Shown: piece by piece, positions 42,576-50,896 of the stretch
How positions within the stretch are numbered: the first letter of the stretch is position 1
How the letters are laid out: each line of letters opens with the position of its first letter
NCBI GenBank assembly: GCA_028713125.1
Contig: JAQTOU010000003.1
Location: 328,703-392,702, forward strand
Reading direction: 5' to 3'
Source: Elusimicrobiales bacterium
GTDB lineage: Bacteria > Elusimicrobiota > Elusimicrobia > Elusimicrobiales > UBA9959
Length of the DNA: 64,000 bases
Translations under genes and position numbers: made by a program
Notes under the pieces: model-generated
The model's database searches: none
What the model was told of the DNA's origin: nothing
What the model saw: only the letters and a program-made list of their open reading frames with translations

Positions 42576-43547
42576 ATGGAAACCAGGAACATCGCGATAA
42601 TGCTCACGGATATCAAGGGGTTCACCTCCAAGACGGCGAGCTTCTCCAGGGCGGAGACGCAGGAGCTGCTCTCCAAGCACCGCGATCTGGTGCTGCCGGT
42701 GCTGGAGAAGTTCCATGGCCGCCTGGTCAAGACCATCGGCGACGCCTTCCTGGTGGCTTTCAACAGTCCCACCGACGCGGTGATCTGCGGGGTGGAGATC
42801 CAGGACGTCCTGAAGGACCACAATGCCGCGAAACTCCAGCGGGAAAAGATAGAGATACGCATCGCCATTAATTCCGGAGAGGTCGCCATCCACGACGACG
42901 GCGACATCTACGGCGACGCCGTCAATATCACCGCGCGGCTGGAAAGCATCGCGGAGGCCGGGGAGGTGTTCTTCACCGAATCCGTCTACCTGTCCATGAA
43001 CAAGAAGGAAGTCCCGTCCAGCGAGATCGGCTACCGGCAGTTCAAGGGCATCCCGGAGAAAATAAAGGTTTTCCGCGTGCTGAGGGAAGTCCCTGTGGGC
43101 GCCCAGCCCCCGGAAGAGGCGCCGGAGCCCGCGCAGCCCGCCGCGGCAGGGGCTGCCCAGCCGGTGCCGGTGGTCCTTTTGCCGGCGCTCGGTTCCGCCG
43201 GGCTGCTCCAGCGGGCCGCCGCCCTGCTGATAGACGCTTTTTTGTTCGCGGTGATCTATCATTTTCTTTTCAAGGGCCTCTCCGGCATGCTTTTCGCGGC
43301 GCTGTTCTGGGCGGTCTACCAGACCGTGTTCATCAAAAAGAAAGGCGCGACCCCGGGGATGCTGATAATGAAGCTCCGGCTGATAGACCTGGCCACCGGG
43401 ACCGCCCCTAAAAGGGCCTTCTGGCGCGGAATTCTCGGCGTAGTGTCGCTGCTGCCCGTCGGGCTGGGCTACTTCTGGGCCATCTGGGAAAAGGACCACC
43501 GCACCTGGCACGACCTGCTGACCGGCACGCAGGTGGTAAAAGCCTGA
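42576..43547 (+). CDS. Class III adenylate/guanylate cyclase domain fused to an RDD membrane domain
   Basis: A 323-residue protein. The ATG at 42576 follows GGGA and opens METRNIAIMLTDIKGFTSKTASFSR. The cyclase domain (~1-165) keeps both metal Asp positions (LTDIKGF and TIGDAFLVAF), the Lys in LVKTIGDA that normally reads the purine, and VNITARLES. A Pro/Ala linker (~170-205) leads to an RDD domain with three hydrophobic segments (LLQRAAALLIDAFLFAVIYHFL, ALFWAVYQTVF, GILGVVSLLPVGLGYFWAIW). The cyclase lies before, not after, the membrane part. It should make cyclic nucleotide at the inner membrane. Confidence 0.85.
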   Translation: METRNIAIMLTDIKGFTSKTASFSRAETQELLSKHRDLVLPVLEKFHGRLVKTIGDAFLVAFNSPTDAVICGVEIQDVLKDHNAAKLQREKIEIRIAINSGEVAIHDDGDIYGDAVNITARLESIAEAGEVFFTESVYLSMNKKEVPSSEIGYRQFKGIPEKIKVFRVLREVPVGAQPPEEAPEPAQPAAAGAAQPVPVVLLPALGSAGLLQRAAALLIDAFLFAVIYHFLFKGLSGMLFAALFWAVYQTVFIKKKGATPGMLIMKLRLIDLATGTAPKRAFWRGILGVVSLLPVGLGYFWAIWEKDHRTWHDLLTGTQVVKA

Positions 43548-43667
43548 CGTCCGGTCCCCGAAAGGAATTTAGGCGGGGCAGCTCCCAAGTGCGGCGCAGG
43601 CTGCTCGCGCTGGTAAAAGGCCGTAAAGGGAAGAGGCTGCTTTTTATTTAAGGCAGGGAATGGACCT

Positions 43668-44120
43668 ATGCAAAGCTATAAACATACGGAGACGGGGTGG
43701 ATATTGATAGCGATACTGGGAACTGTGACGGTGTTTTCCCTGGGCGTGGGCGCGCTTGTTCAGTCTGCCGGGCACAGCCCGGCCGCGTACTTCGTGCCGG
43801 TAATCCTGGTCGCCGCACTGGCGAATTTTTATAAATTGATGGTTACCGTGGACGACCAGGCCGTGCGCATTTCTATGGGGATAGGCCTTATCAGGAAGAA
43901 ATTCCTCCTGGCCGATATCGTCGCCGCCGGGGTAAACAAGAACCCGATGTACTGCGGCTGGGGCATTCACCTTACTAAAGACGGGTGGCTCTATAACGTG
44001 AATAGCCAGGAAGCCGTGAAGCTGGAAATGAAGAGCGGCAGCAGCTGTCAGATAGGCACTGACGAACCGCAGGCTTTTCTTGCGGCCCTTTTGAACGCCG
44101 GCGTCCCGCCCAGGAATTAA
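43668..44120 (+). CDS. Small membrane protein with PH-like domain
   Basis: A 150-residue protein with two N-terminal membrane helices (GWILIAILGTVTVFSLGVGALVQSA and SPAAYFVPVILVAALANFYKLM) and a cytoplasmic part (VDDQAVRISMGIGLIRKKFLLADIVAAGVNKNP, GWLYNVNSQEAVKLEMKSGSSCQIGTDEPQAFLAAL) that resembles bacterial PH-like domains placed after paired helices. Function unknown. The neighbours give no clue. Confidence 0.65.
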   Translation: MQSYKHTETGWILIAILGTVTVFSLGVGALVQSAGHSPAAYFVPVILVAALANFYKLMVTVDDQAVRISMGIGLIRKKFLLADIVAAGVNKNPMYCGWGIHLTKDGWLYNVNSQEAVKLEMKSGSSCQIGTDEPQAFLAALLNAGVPPRN

Positions 44121-44145
44121 TTTCGATACAGAGAGTCTTAGAAAT

Positions 44146-45219
44146 ATGTTTTTGGATAAAATTTTCGAGATGCCCGGGAGGGCCGAGGTTGACGGCGAAG
44201 CCCTGGAGGCTTTGGGGCGGCTGCCTTTTGTGCTTTACGGGGACGGGTGGTATACTCCCTACATGAGGGAGTACCTGGCCAGCTTCGGGCTGAAGCCGGC
44301 GGCTTGTTTTGTGGACGACGGGTGTGCTGCCTCGCCAGGGACCGTCAACTTCGAAGAGGTGAAGCGCCGGTTTGAAAAGTTCAGCGTGGTCATAGCTTTC
44401 GCGAATTCCAGGCTGGCCGGGGAAAAGCTGCGAAAAAAGAATTGCGGCCAGATCGCGGGGATCTATGCCTTCGACGTGATGGGCGCGCTGCTGGATTATA
44501 AGATCGACCGCGCCTATGTGGAGCGGCATAAAGATCAGTTCAGCGCGGTTAACGAAATGCTCTGTGATGAACTGTCCAGGGAAACCTACGCGGCGTTCCT
44601 GGGCTCGAAGCTGGGCGCCGGCGCGGACCTCCTTCACGATGTCCTGCGAAAGGACCAATATTTCCCGGAAGGGATAATAAAGCTTTCGGACCGCGAAGTG
44701 TTCGTCGACGGCGGAGCTTATACCGGGGATACGCTGCTGACCTTCATCAGAAAAATGGACGGCAAGTACGCAAAGTGCTATGCCTTCGAGCCTGAGCCGG
44801 CGGCTGCCGCCAAGCTGAGCGCTATGGTCTCCAGGCGGGAGTTCCCCGCGGTCCGCGTTATCGCCAAGGGGCTTTGGGACAAAGCTGCCACGCTGCGTTT
44901 CTCCGCTTCCGAAGGGACCAGGGCTTCTGCTGTTTCCGGGGCGGGGAGCACGTCTATTGAAGCGGACACTATAGACAGCCAGGCCCCCGACGCTACCTAT
45001 ATCAAGATGGACGTCGAGGGCGCGGAGCTCGAGGCTTTAAAAGGCGCGGCCGCGACTATAAAGCGCAACCGGCCTAAGCTCGCGATCTGTCTTTATCACA
45101 AGCCCGGGGACCTGTTCGAAATACCGCTGTTCATCAAGTCGCTGGTTCCGGAGTACAGGTTCTACCTGCGCCAGCATCAGCCTGTTTCCTGCGAGCTGGT
45201 CCTGTACGCGGTGCCCTGA
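44146..45219 (+). CDS. FkbM-family methyltransferase
   Basis: A 357-residue protein. Residues 1-~170 have no clear family (FVLYGDGWYTPYMREYLASFGLKPAACFVDD resembles a Rossmann-like sensing region). The C-terminal half is an FkbM SAM-dependent methyltransferase: VFVDGGAYTGDTLLTFI, YAFEPEPAAAAKL, the middle block ending TYIKMDVEGAELEALKGA, and LAICLYHKPGDLFEIPLFI. Family members O-methylate sugars or polyketides, so this one may methylate a surface glycan. It stands alone. Confidence 0.85.
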   Translation: MFLDKIFEMPGRAEVDGEALEALGRLPFVLYGDGWYTPYMREYLASFGLKPAACFVDDGCAASPGTVNFEEVKRRFEKFSVVIAFANSRLAGEKLRKKNCGQIAGIYAFDVMGALLDYKIDRAYVERHKDQFSAVNEMLCDELSRETYAAFLGSKLGAGADLLHDVLRKDQYFPEGIIKLSDREVFVDGGAYTGDTLLTFIRKMDGKYAKCYAFEPEPAAAAKLSAMVSRREFPAVRVIAKGLWDKAATLRFSASEGTRASAVSGAGSTSIEADTIDSQAPDATYIKMDVEGAELEALKGAAATIKRNRPKLAICLYHKPGDLFEIPLFIKSLVPEYRFYLRQHQPVSCELVLYAVP

Positions 45220-45343
45220 GGGCGCAACCATTCAGGGGAGGCGTCCGTAATACGGATAAGGGGCGCCGTGAGCCATGCTCATGGCGTCACCGGATAGGGT
45301 AAAATATCAGGTGTAAACTCGTTAGAGCTACTATAGGTAAGGC
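45220..45343. promoter_or_regulatory. Leader region of prc with two inverted repeats
   Basis: The gap has a 13-bp palindrome TCCGTAATACGGA (45244-45256) and a second inverted repeat at 45268-45290 (GTGAGCCATG, CT, CATGGCGTCAC, with one bulged base). They could be operators or an unusual terminator for the FkbM gene; no T-run follows. Confidence 0.4.
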
Positions 45344-47620
45344 ATGAAAACACTTATTAGAATCTCGTTCTCCTTTTTTCTTCTCCTCTCCCTGGCGGCG
45401 CGCCCCTGCGCCGCGGCCTCCACCGGGACCGTAGAGGCCTGGCCCGCGGCGCCCGCCACGGCCCAGCTTACGACGCGCATCCTGGAGGAGGCCCATTACG
45501 ACCACAAGCCCGTCACTATCGAGACTTCCCGGGAGCTACTGAAGCTTTACCTGCGGATGTACGATCCCAACCGCCTTTTCTTCCTGGCCTCGGATATCAG
45601 GGAATTCGATTCCCGCTTCGGGTACGGCCTGGCCCCGCTCCTGAAGAACGGCGACGTGGAGCCGGCCTACTTCATCTTCAACCGCTTCATGACGCGCCTC
45701 CGCGAGCGGGTAGGCTGGACGCATGAGCTGGTCCGCTCCACCTTCACCTTCGCCTCGGACGAGACCATTCTCGCGGACCGGCGCGAGGCCGCCTGGCCCG
45801 CGGACGAGGCCGCGGCGCGCGGGCTTTGGCGCAAAAGGATAGGGTTCGACCTGCTCCAGGGAAAGCTCGACGGCGCCAAGCCCGAGGACAGCGCCAGGGA
45901 CGTGCGGAAGAATTACGACAGGCTCCTGGACAATTACAATGAATTCGATTCGGTGGACGTGCTCCAGAGCTACCTTACCGCCCTGGCCGGCTGCTACGAT
46001 CCCCACAGCGGCTATATGGCCGCCCCGGCGGAGGAGAATTTCGATATCGGCCTGGGGATTTCCCTGGTGGGCATCGGCGTGACCCTGCAGACCGAGGAGG
46101 GCTACGCCAAGATCATCGCCGTGATCCCGGGCGGCCCGGCGGCGAGAAGCAACGCTTTCCACGTAAACGACCGGATAGAGGCGGTGGCCCAGGGTTCCGA
46201 CGGCATTTTTGCGGAAGCCGCGGGCATGAAGCTCGACCGCCTGGTCAAGCTTATCCGTGGGGAGAAAGGGACCACCGTCCGCCTAAGGCTCATCCCCGCC
46301 GACGCCCTGGACCCGACGGCCCGGGTTACCGTGACCCTCGTTCGCGAGAAGATAGTGCTCCGCGACCAGCAGGCCCGGGCCCAGATAGTCCTGGTGCCGG
46401 GGAAGAGCGGCGCGGACCTTCGGCTCGGAGTGATCAAGCTGCCCACTTTTTACGCGAAGATCGGCCCCTCCGGCGAGGAGAGCACGACGCGCGACGTCAG
46501 GACCCTGCTGGAATACTTAAAGCGGCAGAACGTGGCGGGTGTGATACTGGACCTGCGGGACAATGGCGGGGGCTCGCTGGAGGAAGCCGTCAATATGACG
46601 GGACTTTTTTTCGGCGGGGGGGCGGTGGTGCAGGTGCGGGATTCCGGCGGTAATGTCCGCGTTTTAAGAGCGCCGGGGAACGGTCCGGGCTATGCCGGGC
46701 CCATGGTGGTCCTCTCTTCGCGGTTCTCCGCCTCGGCCTCCGAAATAGTTTCCGCCGCGCTAAAGGATTACCGCCGCGCCGTGCTGGTCGGGGATAAAAG
46801 CACCTACGGGAAGGGCACGGTGCAGACCGTGGTGGACCTGGACCAATATATGCCGCAGGCCCTGCGCCAGTACAAAGCGGGAGGGGTGCGGGTTACCATC
46901 CAGAAATTCTACCGGATCTCCGGCGGCTCCACCCAGAACCGCGGCGTGGTTCCCGATATAGTCCTGCCCTCCCTGAACGATTACCTGGACCTGGCCGAGT
47001 CCTCGCTGCCCAACGCCATGGCTTACGACCAGATCCCGCCGGCTTCCTATGCTCCGGGCGGCTTCGTGGACGCCGCGGAGATACCCAGGCTGCGTGAGGC
47101 TTCTTCCAAAAGGGTGGCGGCTTCGCCGGATTTCAGGTTCACGAAGCAGGACATCGAACTTTATGTGGAGCGCAAGAAGGATAAGACCGTCTCCCTTAAC
47201 TACGCCAGGCGCCTCGCCGAACGCAAAGAGGACGAGGCAAGGAAGCTCGCGCGCAATAAAGAGCGGGCGGCGCGCAGGGTCCCGCCTCTTTCCGTCACCG
47301 ATATCACTCTGCAGGATATCGAGTCCGGAAAACCGCTGGTGCTCAATTCTACCGCCGCTATGGTCGTGGATTATTCCACGGGAACCGCGCAAAGCGCTGC
47401 AGCCGCCGCGCCGGCCTCTCCCGGCGCCGCCGGGGAGGGCGTAAAGGTCTCCTCCTCCGCGGCGGAAGGCGGCGGTTACGCCCGGGCCCCGGCCGCCGGG
47501 GATTTCGTGCTCGAAGAAGCCGCGCGCGTCCTCGCGGATATGACGGCGCCCCGGTCCGCGGCGTCCCCTGCCGGCGAGAAAAAAAGGACGTTCAGGAAAA
47601 GAGCTTTAGCGGTGAAATAG
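45344..47620 (+). CDS. prc: Periplasmic C-terminal processing protease (Tsp/Prc, family S41)
   Basis: A 758-residue protein with a signal peptide (LIRISFSFFLLLSLAARPCAAAS). An N-terminal Tsp-type helical domain (TAQLTTRILEEAHYDHKPV, LKLYLRMYDPNRLFFLASDI) is followed by PDZ (LGISLVGIGVTLQTEEGYAKIIAVIPGGPAARS) and the S41 core: GVILDLRDNGGGSLEEAV, nucleophile Ser in SSRFSASASEIVSAAL and general-base Lys in DKSTYGKGTVQ. A C-terminal Prc-type region and a ~90-residue Ala/Ser-rich tail make it longer than E. coli Prc. It degrades or trims periplasmic proteins from their C-termini. Confidence 0.93.
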   Translation: MKTLIRISFSFFLLLSLAARPCAAASTGTVEAWPAAPATAQLTTRILEEAHYDHKPVTIETSRELLKLYLRMYDPNRLFFLASDIREFDSRFGYGLAPLLKNGDVEPAYFIFNRFMTRLRERVGWTHELVRSTFTFASDETILADRREAAWPADEAAARGLWRKRIGFDLLQGKLDGAKPEDSARDVRKNYDRLLDNYNEFDSVDVLQSYLTALAGCYDPHSGYMAAPAEENFDIGLGISLVGIGVTLQTEEGYAKIIAVIPGGPAARSNAFHVNDRIEAVAQGSDGIFAEAAGMKLDRLVKLIRGEKGTTVRLRLIPADALDPTARVTVTLVREKIVLRDQQARAQIVLVPGKSGADLRLGVIKLPTFYAKIGPSGEESTTRDVRTLLEYLKRQNVAGVILDLRDNGGGSLEEAVNMTGLFFGGGAVVQVRDSGGNVRVLRAPGNGPGYAGPMVVLSSRFSASASEIVSAALKDYRRAVLVGDKSTYGKGTVQTVVDLDQYMPQALRQYKAGGVRVTIQKFYRISGGSTQNRGVVPDIVLPSLNDYLDLAESSLPNAMAYDQIPPASYAPGGFVDAAEIPRLREASSKRVAASPDFRFTKQDIELYVERKKDKTVSLNYARRLAERKEDEARKLARNKERAARRVPPLSVTDITLQDIESGKPLVLNSTAAMVVDYSTGTAQSAAAAAPASPGAAGEGVKVSSSAAEGGGYARAPAAGDFVLEEAARVLADMTAPRSAASPAGEKKRTFRKRALAVK

Positions 47621-47631
47621 GAGCTTTTAAT

Positions 47632-48168
47632 ATGGATAACGCTGCCGACACTCTGTTGATACGCGCCGAGGCCGCCGATGATATCCGCGACGTGCGGAAG
47701 CTGAACAAAAAGGCTTTTAAAGGGAACGACGAAGCCAGGCTGGTGGACGCCGTCCGGGAAGCGGATTATTTTATCCCGGCGCTCTCGCTCGTGGCTGAAA
47801 AAGGCGGAAGGATAGTGGGGCATATCCTGTTCACCCCGGTCAGGATCGAGGACGCGGGCGGCGCGACGCCGGCCCTGGCGCTCGCCCCGATGGCCGTCAT
47901 GCCTTCCTGTCAGAACCAGGGGATAGGCTCCGAGCTCGTAAAGCACGGGCTGGACGAATGCAGGAAACTGGGGCATAAAATAGTAGTGGTGGTCGGGCAC
48001 CCGGAATATTATCCGCGCTTCGGCTTCGTAAAAGCCGGGGAAAAAGGGCTGAAGCTCCCTTTCGAGGCGCCGGACGAGGTGTTCATGGTTATCGAACTTG
48101 TACCGGGCGCTTTGAGCGGCGTTAAAGGAACGATCGAGTACCCGCCGGCCTTCCACGCGGTTACATAG
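47632..48168 (+). CDS. GNAT N-acetyltransferase (YhbS-like)
   Basis: A 178-residue protein. The acetyl-CoA binding core is APMAVMPSCQNQGIGSELVKHGLDECRKLG, followed by VVVVGHPEYYPRFGF, a pattern of the YhbS subgroup (GHPxYYPRFGF). N-terminal RAEAADDIRDVRKLNKKAF is typical GNAT. Substrate unknown. It starts 12 bases after prc with a weak GGAG and may be co-transcribed. Confidence 0.88.
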   Translation: MDNAADTLLIRAEAADDIRDVRKLNKKAFKGNDEARLVDAVREADYFIPALSLVAEKGGRIVGHILFTPVRIEDAGGATPALALAPMAVMPSCQNQGIGSELVKHGLDECRKLGHKIVVVVGHPEYYPRFGFVKAGEKGLKLPFEAPDEVFMVIELVPGALSGVKGTIEYPPAFHAVT

Positions 48169-48170
48169 GG

Positions 48171-48191
48171 AAAAGGGGACAGCCTGCTTTT
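48171..48191. repeat. GGGGACAG half-site left of the pentapeptide gene
   Basis: AAAAGGGGACAG followed by CCTGCTTTT. It is related to one arm of the palindrome at 24721-24769 and forms an inverted pair with the site at 48854-48874. Confidence 0.6.
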
Positions 48192-48196
48192 GACCG

Positions 48197-48225
48197 CCGC
48201 CGGGAAAGCCCGGCGGTTTTGTTTT
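48197..48225. terminator. Hairpin terminator between GNAT and pentapeptide genes
   Basis: CCGCCGGG, loop AAAG, CCCGGCGG then TTTTGTTTT. Nearly the same sequence terminates the pepF region at 50855-50880. Confidence 0.8.
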
Positions 48226-48227
48226 GG

Positions 48228-48836
48228 TCAGATTATTTTTACGTCGAGGCAGTAGAGCAGGGACATCGCTTCCGGCAGGGAGAACCTGGCGCCTTTAACC
48301 TTGTTCTCTTTCGCGTTTATCGCGTAGTTCCTGGCTCCGGCCAGGTTCGCGCCGCCCAGGTCGGTACCGCCGAAAAGGGCGCCGGCGAAGTCCGTGCCGG
48401 CCAGGTCCGCTTTTGAAAGGACCGCTTCGCGGAAATCGGCCTCTTTGGCCAGACAGTCCTTTATCGCGGCGCCGGCCAGCGGCAGGCCGAGGAAGCTGCA
48501 GTCGGTCAGCACGCAGTTGAAGAAACCGGGAGGGCCGGAGAGCGTGATCTTCGGCCACTCCGCCTCGGTCCAGTTCACCCCTGCCAGCTTGGAGTTCTTG
48601 AAAGATGTCCCGTCGAATACCGAGGCGCCGAGCTTCACGAGGCTCAGATTGCAGCTTTCGAAGCTGCAGTCCCGGAACTTGCAGAAGCGTAACGCGGCGC
48701 CGGTAAAGTCGCAGTTCCTGAAGCTGCAGGAGTAGAAAGTCCTGGATTCTATCCGGGCGCCTTTGAGCTGGAGCTTGTCGAAAACGCGCTCGGAGTGTTC
48801 TTTTTCATCGCCGATGTCCCGGCCTGTATTTTCCAT
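48228..48836 (-). CDS. Pentapeptide-repeat protein
   Basis: A 202-residue protein made largely of pentapeptide units (A(D/N)LXX pattern): SCSFRNCDFTGAALRFCKFRDCSFESCNLSL in part, then CVLTDCSFLGLPL, ADFREAVLSKADLAGTDFAGALFGG and TDLGGANLAGA. These build a right-handed square beta-helix. It is cytoplasmic by sequence. Some relatives mimic DNA against gyrase, most have no known role. The gene is bracketed by inverted GGGGACAG half-sites. Confidence 0.88.
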   Translation of the reverse strand: MENTGRDIGDEKEHSERVFDKLQLKGARIESRTFYSCSFRNCDFTGAALRFCKFRDCSFESCNLSLVKLGASVFDGTSFKNSKLAGVNWTEAEWPKITLSGPPGFFNCVLTDCSFLGLPLAGAAIKDCLAKEADFREAVLSKADLAGTDFAGALFGGTDLGGANLAGARNYAINAKENKVKGARFSLPEAMSLLYCLDVKII

Positions 48837-48853
48837 ATCCGGGATATTCTAAC

Positions 48854-48874
48854 AAAAGTAGCCTGTCCCCTTAA
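48854..48874. repeat. GGGGACAG half-site right of the pentapeptide gene (inverted)
   Basis: AAAAGTAGCCTG followed by TCCCCTTAA, the reverse complement of the arm form at 24721 apart from its outermost bases. Confidence 0.6.
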
Positions 48875-48933
48875 TTTGCTTATATATAGTGCCGCCGGGC
48901 CGCGCCAGGCCCGCGAATATCTTAGGAGCCGCA

Positions 48934-50820
48934 ATGAAAAAGTTATTGAACACTATCGTCCTGATCTTCGCCGCCTTCGCCTGCCTTTCCGGTCTTTCTC
49001 CTTCCCGCGCGGGGGCGCAGGCCGTGAAGCAGCGCTCGGAAATAGACGCGAAGTATAAATGGGACCTTTCAAGCATCTTCCCGGACGACGCCGCCTGGCA
49101 GAAGTCTTTGGAGCAGGTCAAAGCCGGCCTGGGAGGGTTCGAGCAGTACAGGGGAAAGCTGTCCTCTTCGGCTGCCAATGTCAGGGAGGCGCTCAAGCTC
49201 AGCGACAGCCTCTCCGTGATAGCCGGCAATTTGTCCGTCTACGCCGGCCTCAAGCTGGACGAGGACAACAGGGCGAGCAAGTACCAGGAGATGCAGAGCC
49301 AGGCCTCGGACCTGTATTCAAAACTGAGCAAAGCTTCCTCTTTTATCCAGCCGGAACTGCTGGCCATGGACAGCGCCACGCTGATGGGCTACGCGGCGTC
49401 CGATCCCGGGCTGAAGGCTTACACTTTCATGCTGACCGACCTGGTCAGGTCCAAGGCGCATATACTTTCCGACAAAGAGGAAGCCCTCCTGTCCGGCGCC
49501 GGCCCCGTCCTGGACGCGCCCTCGCGTATCTTCAATATGATCGACGACGCCGACATCTCGTTCGGCTCCATCAAGGACGAGAACGGCAAAGACGTGCAGC
49601 TCACGCGGGAGCGCTACAGCACCATACTGGACGGCCCGGACCGGCGGATGCGCCGCGACGCTTCCGAGCTTTACAACGGAACCTACCTGAAATATATCAA
49701 CGGGATGGCGGCCACGCTCTCGTCTTCGGTCAAGAAAGATTATTTCCTGTCCGTCTCCAGGAAATACCCGGGCTGCCTGGAAGCCTCGCTGGACGGGGAC
49801 AATATCCCGGTGAGCGTTTTCAAGAGCCTGATAGCCGCCGCTGGCGCCAACCTGGCCCCGCTCCACAAATGGACCGCGCTGCGCAAGAAGATCCTGGGCG
49901 TGGACACGCTCTACACTTACGACCTGAGCGCGACGCTGATGAAAGAGAAGCCGAAAGAGTACGCCTGGGAGGAAGCCCGGGCCATGGTGCTGGCGGGCCT
50001 CTCGCCGCTCGGGAAGACCTACCTCGACGATTTCAGCAAAGGCCTCGACGGGGGCTGGATAGACGTTTATGAGACGCAGGGAAAAGGCTCCGGCGGGTAC
50101 GCCTGGGGCACCTATACTTCCCATCCCTATATCCTGCTGAACTATAACGGCTCGCTGGACCATGTCTCGACCTTGGCGCACGAGATGGGGCACTCCATGA
50201 ATAATCTGTGGACCAACAGGAACGAGCCCTACCAGTACAGCGGGCATTCCCTGTTCACGGCGGAAGTGGCCTCCACCTGCAACGAGGCCATCCTGATGAA
50301 ATACATGATCGCCAACGCGAAGGACAAGCGGGAGAAAGAATACCTGCTGATGAAATATATCGAGCAGATAGTGGGAACTTTCTACACGCAGGTCATGTTC
50401 TCCGAGTTCGAGCTGGCCATACACGAGCGGGTGGAAAAAGGGGGGTCTCTCTCCGTTGATTTCTTCCGCAAGACCTACCGCGGCATCTACCAGAAATACT
50501 GGGGCCCGGACCTGGTGATAGGGCCTAACAATGACCTCGGCGGGATGCGGATCAGCCACTTCTACCGCGAATATTACGTCTACCAGTACGCGACCTCTTA
50601 CGCCGCGGCGCAGGTGCTTTCGGACAAGATAGTGCGCAAAGAGCCGGGCGCGCTGGAGGCTTATTACCGGTTCCTCAGGACCGGTTCCTCCGACTATCCC
50701 GTGGAAGTTCTGAAGAAGGCCGGGGTGGATATGACGACCCCCGAGCCGGTAGCCAGGACCATCAAGCTTTTCGGAGAGCTGGTAGACCAGCTGGACCAGC
50801 TCCTGAATGAGAAAGTGTAG
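48934..50820 (+). CDS. pepF: Oligoendopeptidase F (M3B) with export signal
   Basis: A 628-residue zinc peptidase. The ATG at 48934 has GGAG upstream and starts a signal peptide (MKKLLNTIVLIFAAFACLSGLSPSRAGAQA), unlike most PepF proteins, which are cytoplasmic. The mature start (AKYKWDLSSIFPDDAAWQKSLE) and the zinc site LAHEMGHSMNN with the downstream Glu in HSLFTAEVASTCNEA are classic for M3B. The C-terminal FRKTYRGIYQKYWGPDL block is also typical. It probably trims peptides in the periplasm or outside the cell, downstream of the C11 proteases. Confidence 0.93.
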   Translation: MKKLLNTIVLIFAAFACLSGLSPSRAGAQAVKQRSEIDAKYKWDLSSIFPDDAAWQKSLEQVKAGLGGFEQYRGKLSSSAANVREALKLSDSLSVIAGNLSVYAGLKLDEDNRASKYQEMQSQASDLYSKLSKASSFIQPELLAMDSATLMGYAASDPGLKAYTFMLTDLVRSKAHILSDKEEALLSGAGPVLDAPSRIFNMIDDADISFGSIKDENGKDVQLTRERYSTILDGPDRRMRRDASELYNGTYLKYINGMAATLSSSVKKDYFLSVSRKYPGCLEASLDGDNIPVSVFKSLIAAAGANLAPLHKWTALRKKILGVDTLYTYDLSATLMKEKPKEYAWEEARAMVLAGLSPLGKTYLDDFSKGLDGGWIDVYETQGKGSGGYAWGTYTSHPYILLNYNGSLDHVSTLAHEMGHSMNNLWTNRNEPYQYSGHSLFTAEVASTCNEAILMKYMIANAKDKREKEYLLMKYIEQIVGTFYTQVMFSEFELAIHERVEKGGSLSVDFFRKTYRGIYQKYWGPDLVIGPNNDLGGMRISHFYREYYVYQYATSYAAAQVLSDKIVRKEPGALEAYYRFLRTGSSDYPVEVLKKAGVDMTTPEPVARTIKLFGELVDQLDQLLNEKV

Positions 50821-50854
50821 CCTGGAATAGCGGACAGTCTTTTGTCCTTTTTCA

Positions 50855-50882
50855 CCGCCGGGAAAGCCCGGCGGTTTTGCTT
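50855..50882. terminator. Hairpin terminator between pepF and the barrel gene
   Basis: CCGCCGGG, loop AAAG, CCCGGCGG then TTTTGCTTT. It is a near copy of the terminator at 48197 and is likewise preceded by a degenerate GGACAG stretch. Confidence 0.8.
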
Positions 50883-50896
50883 TGGGCGAGGCCGGT

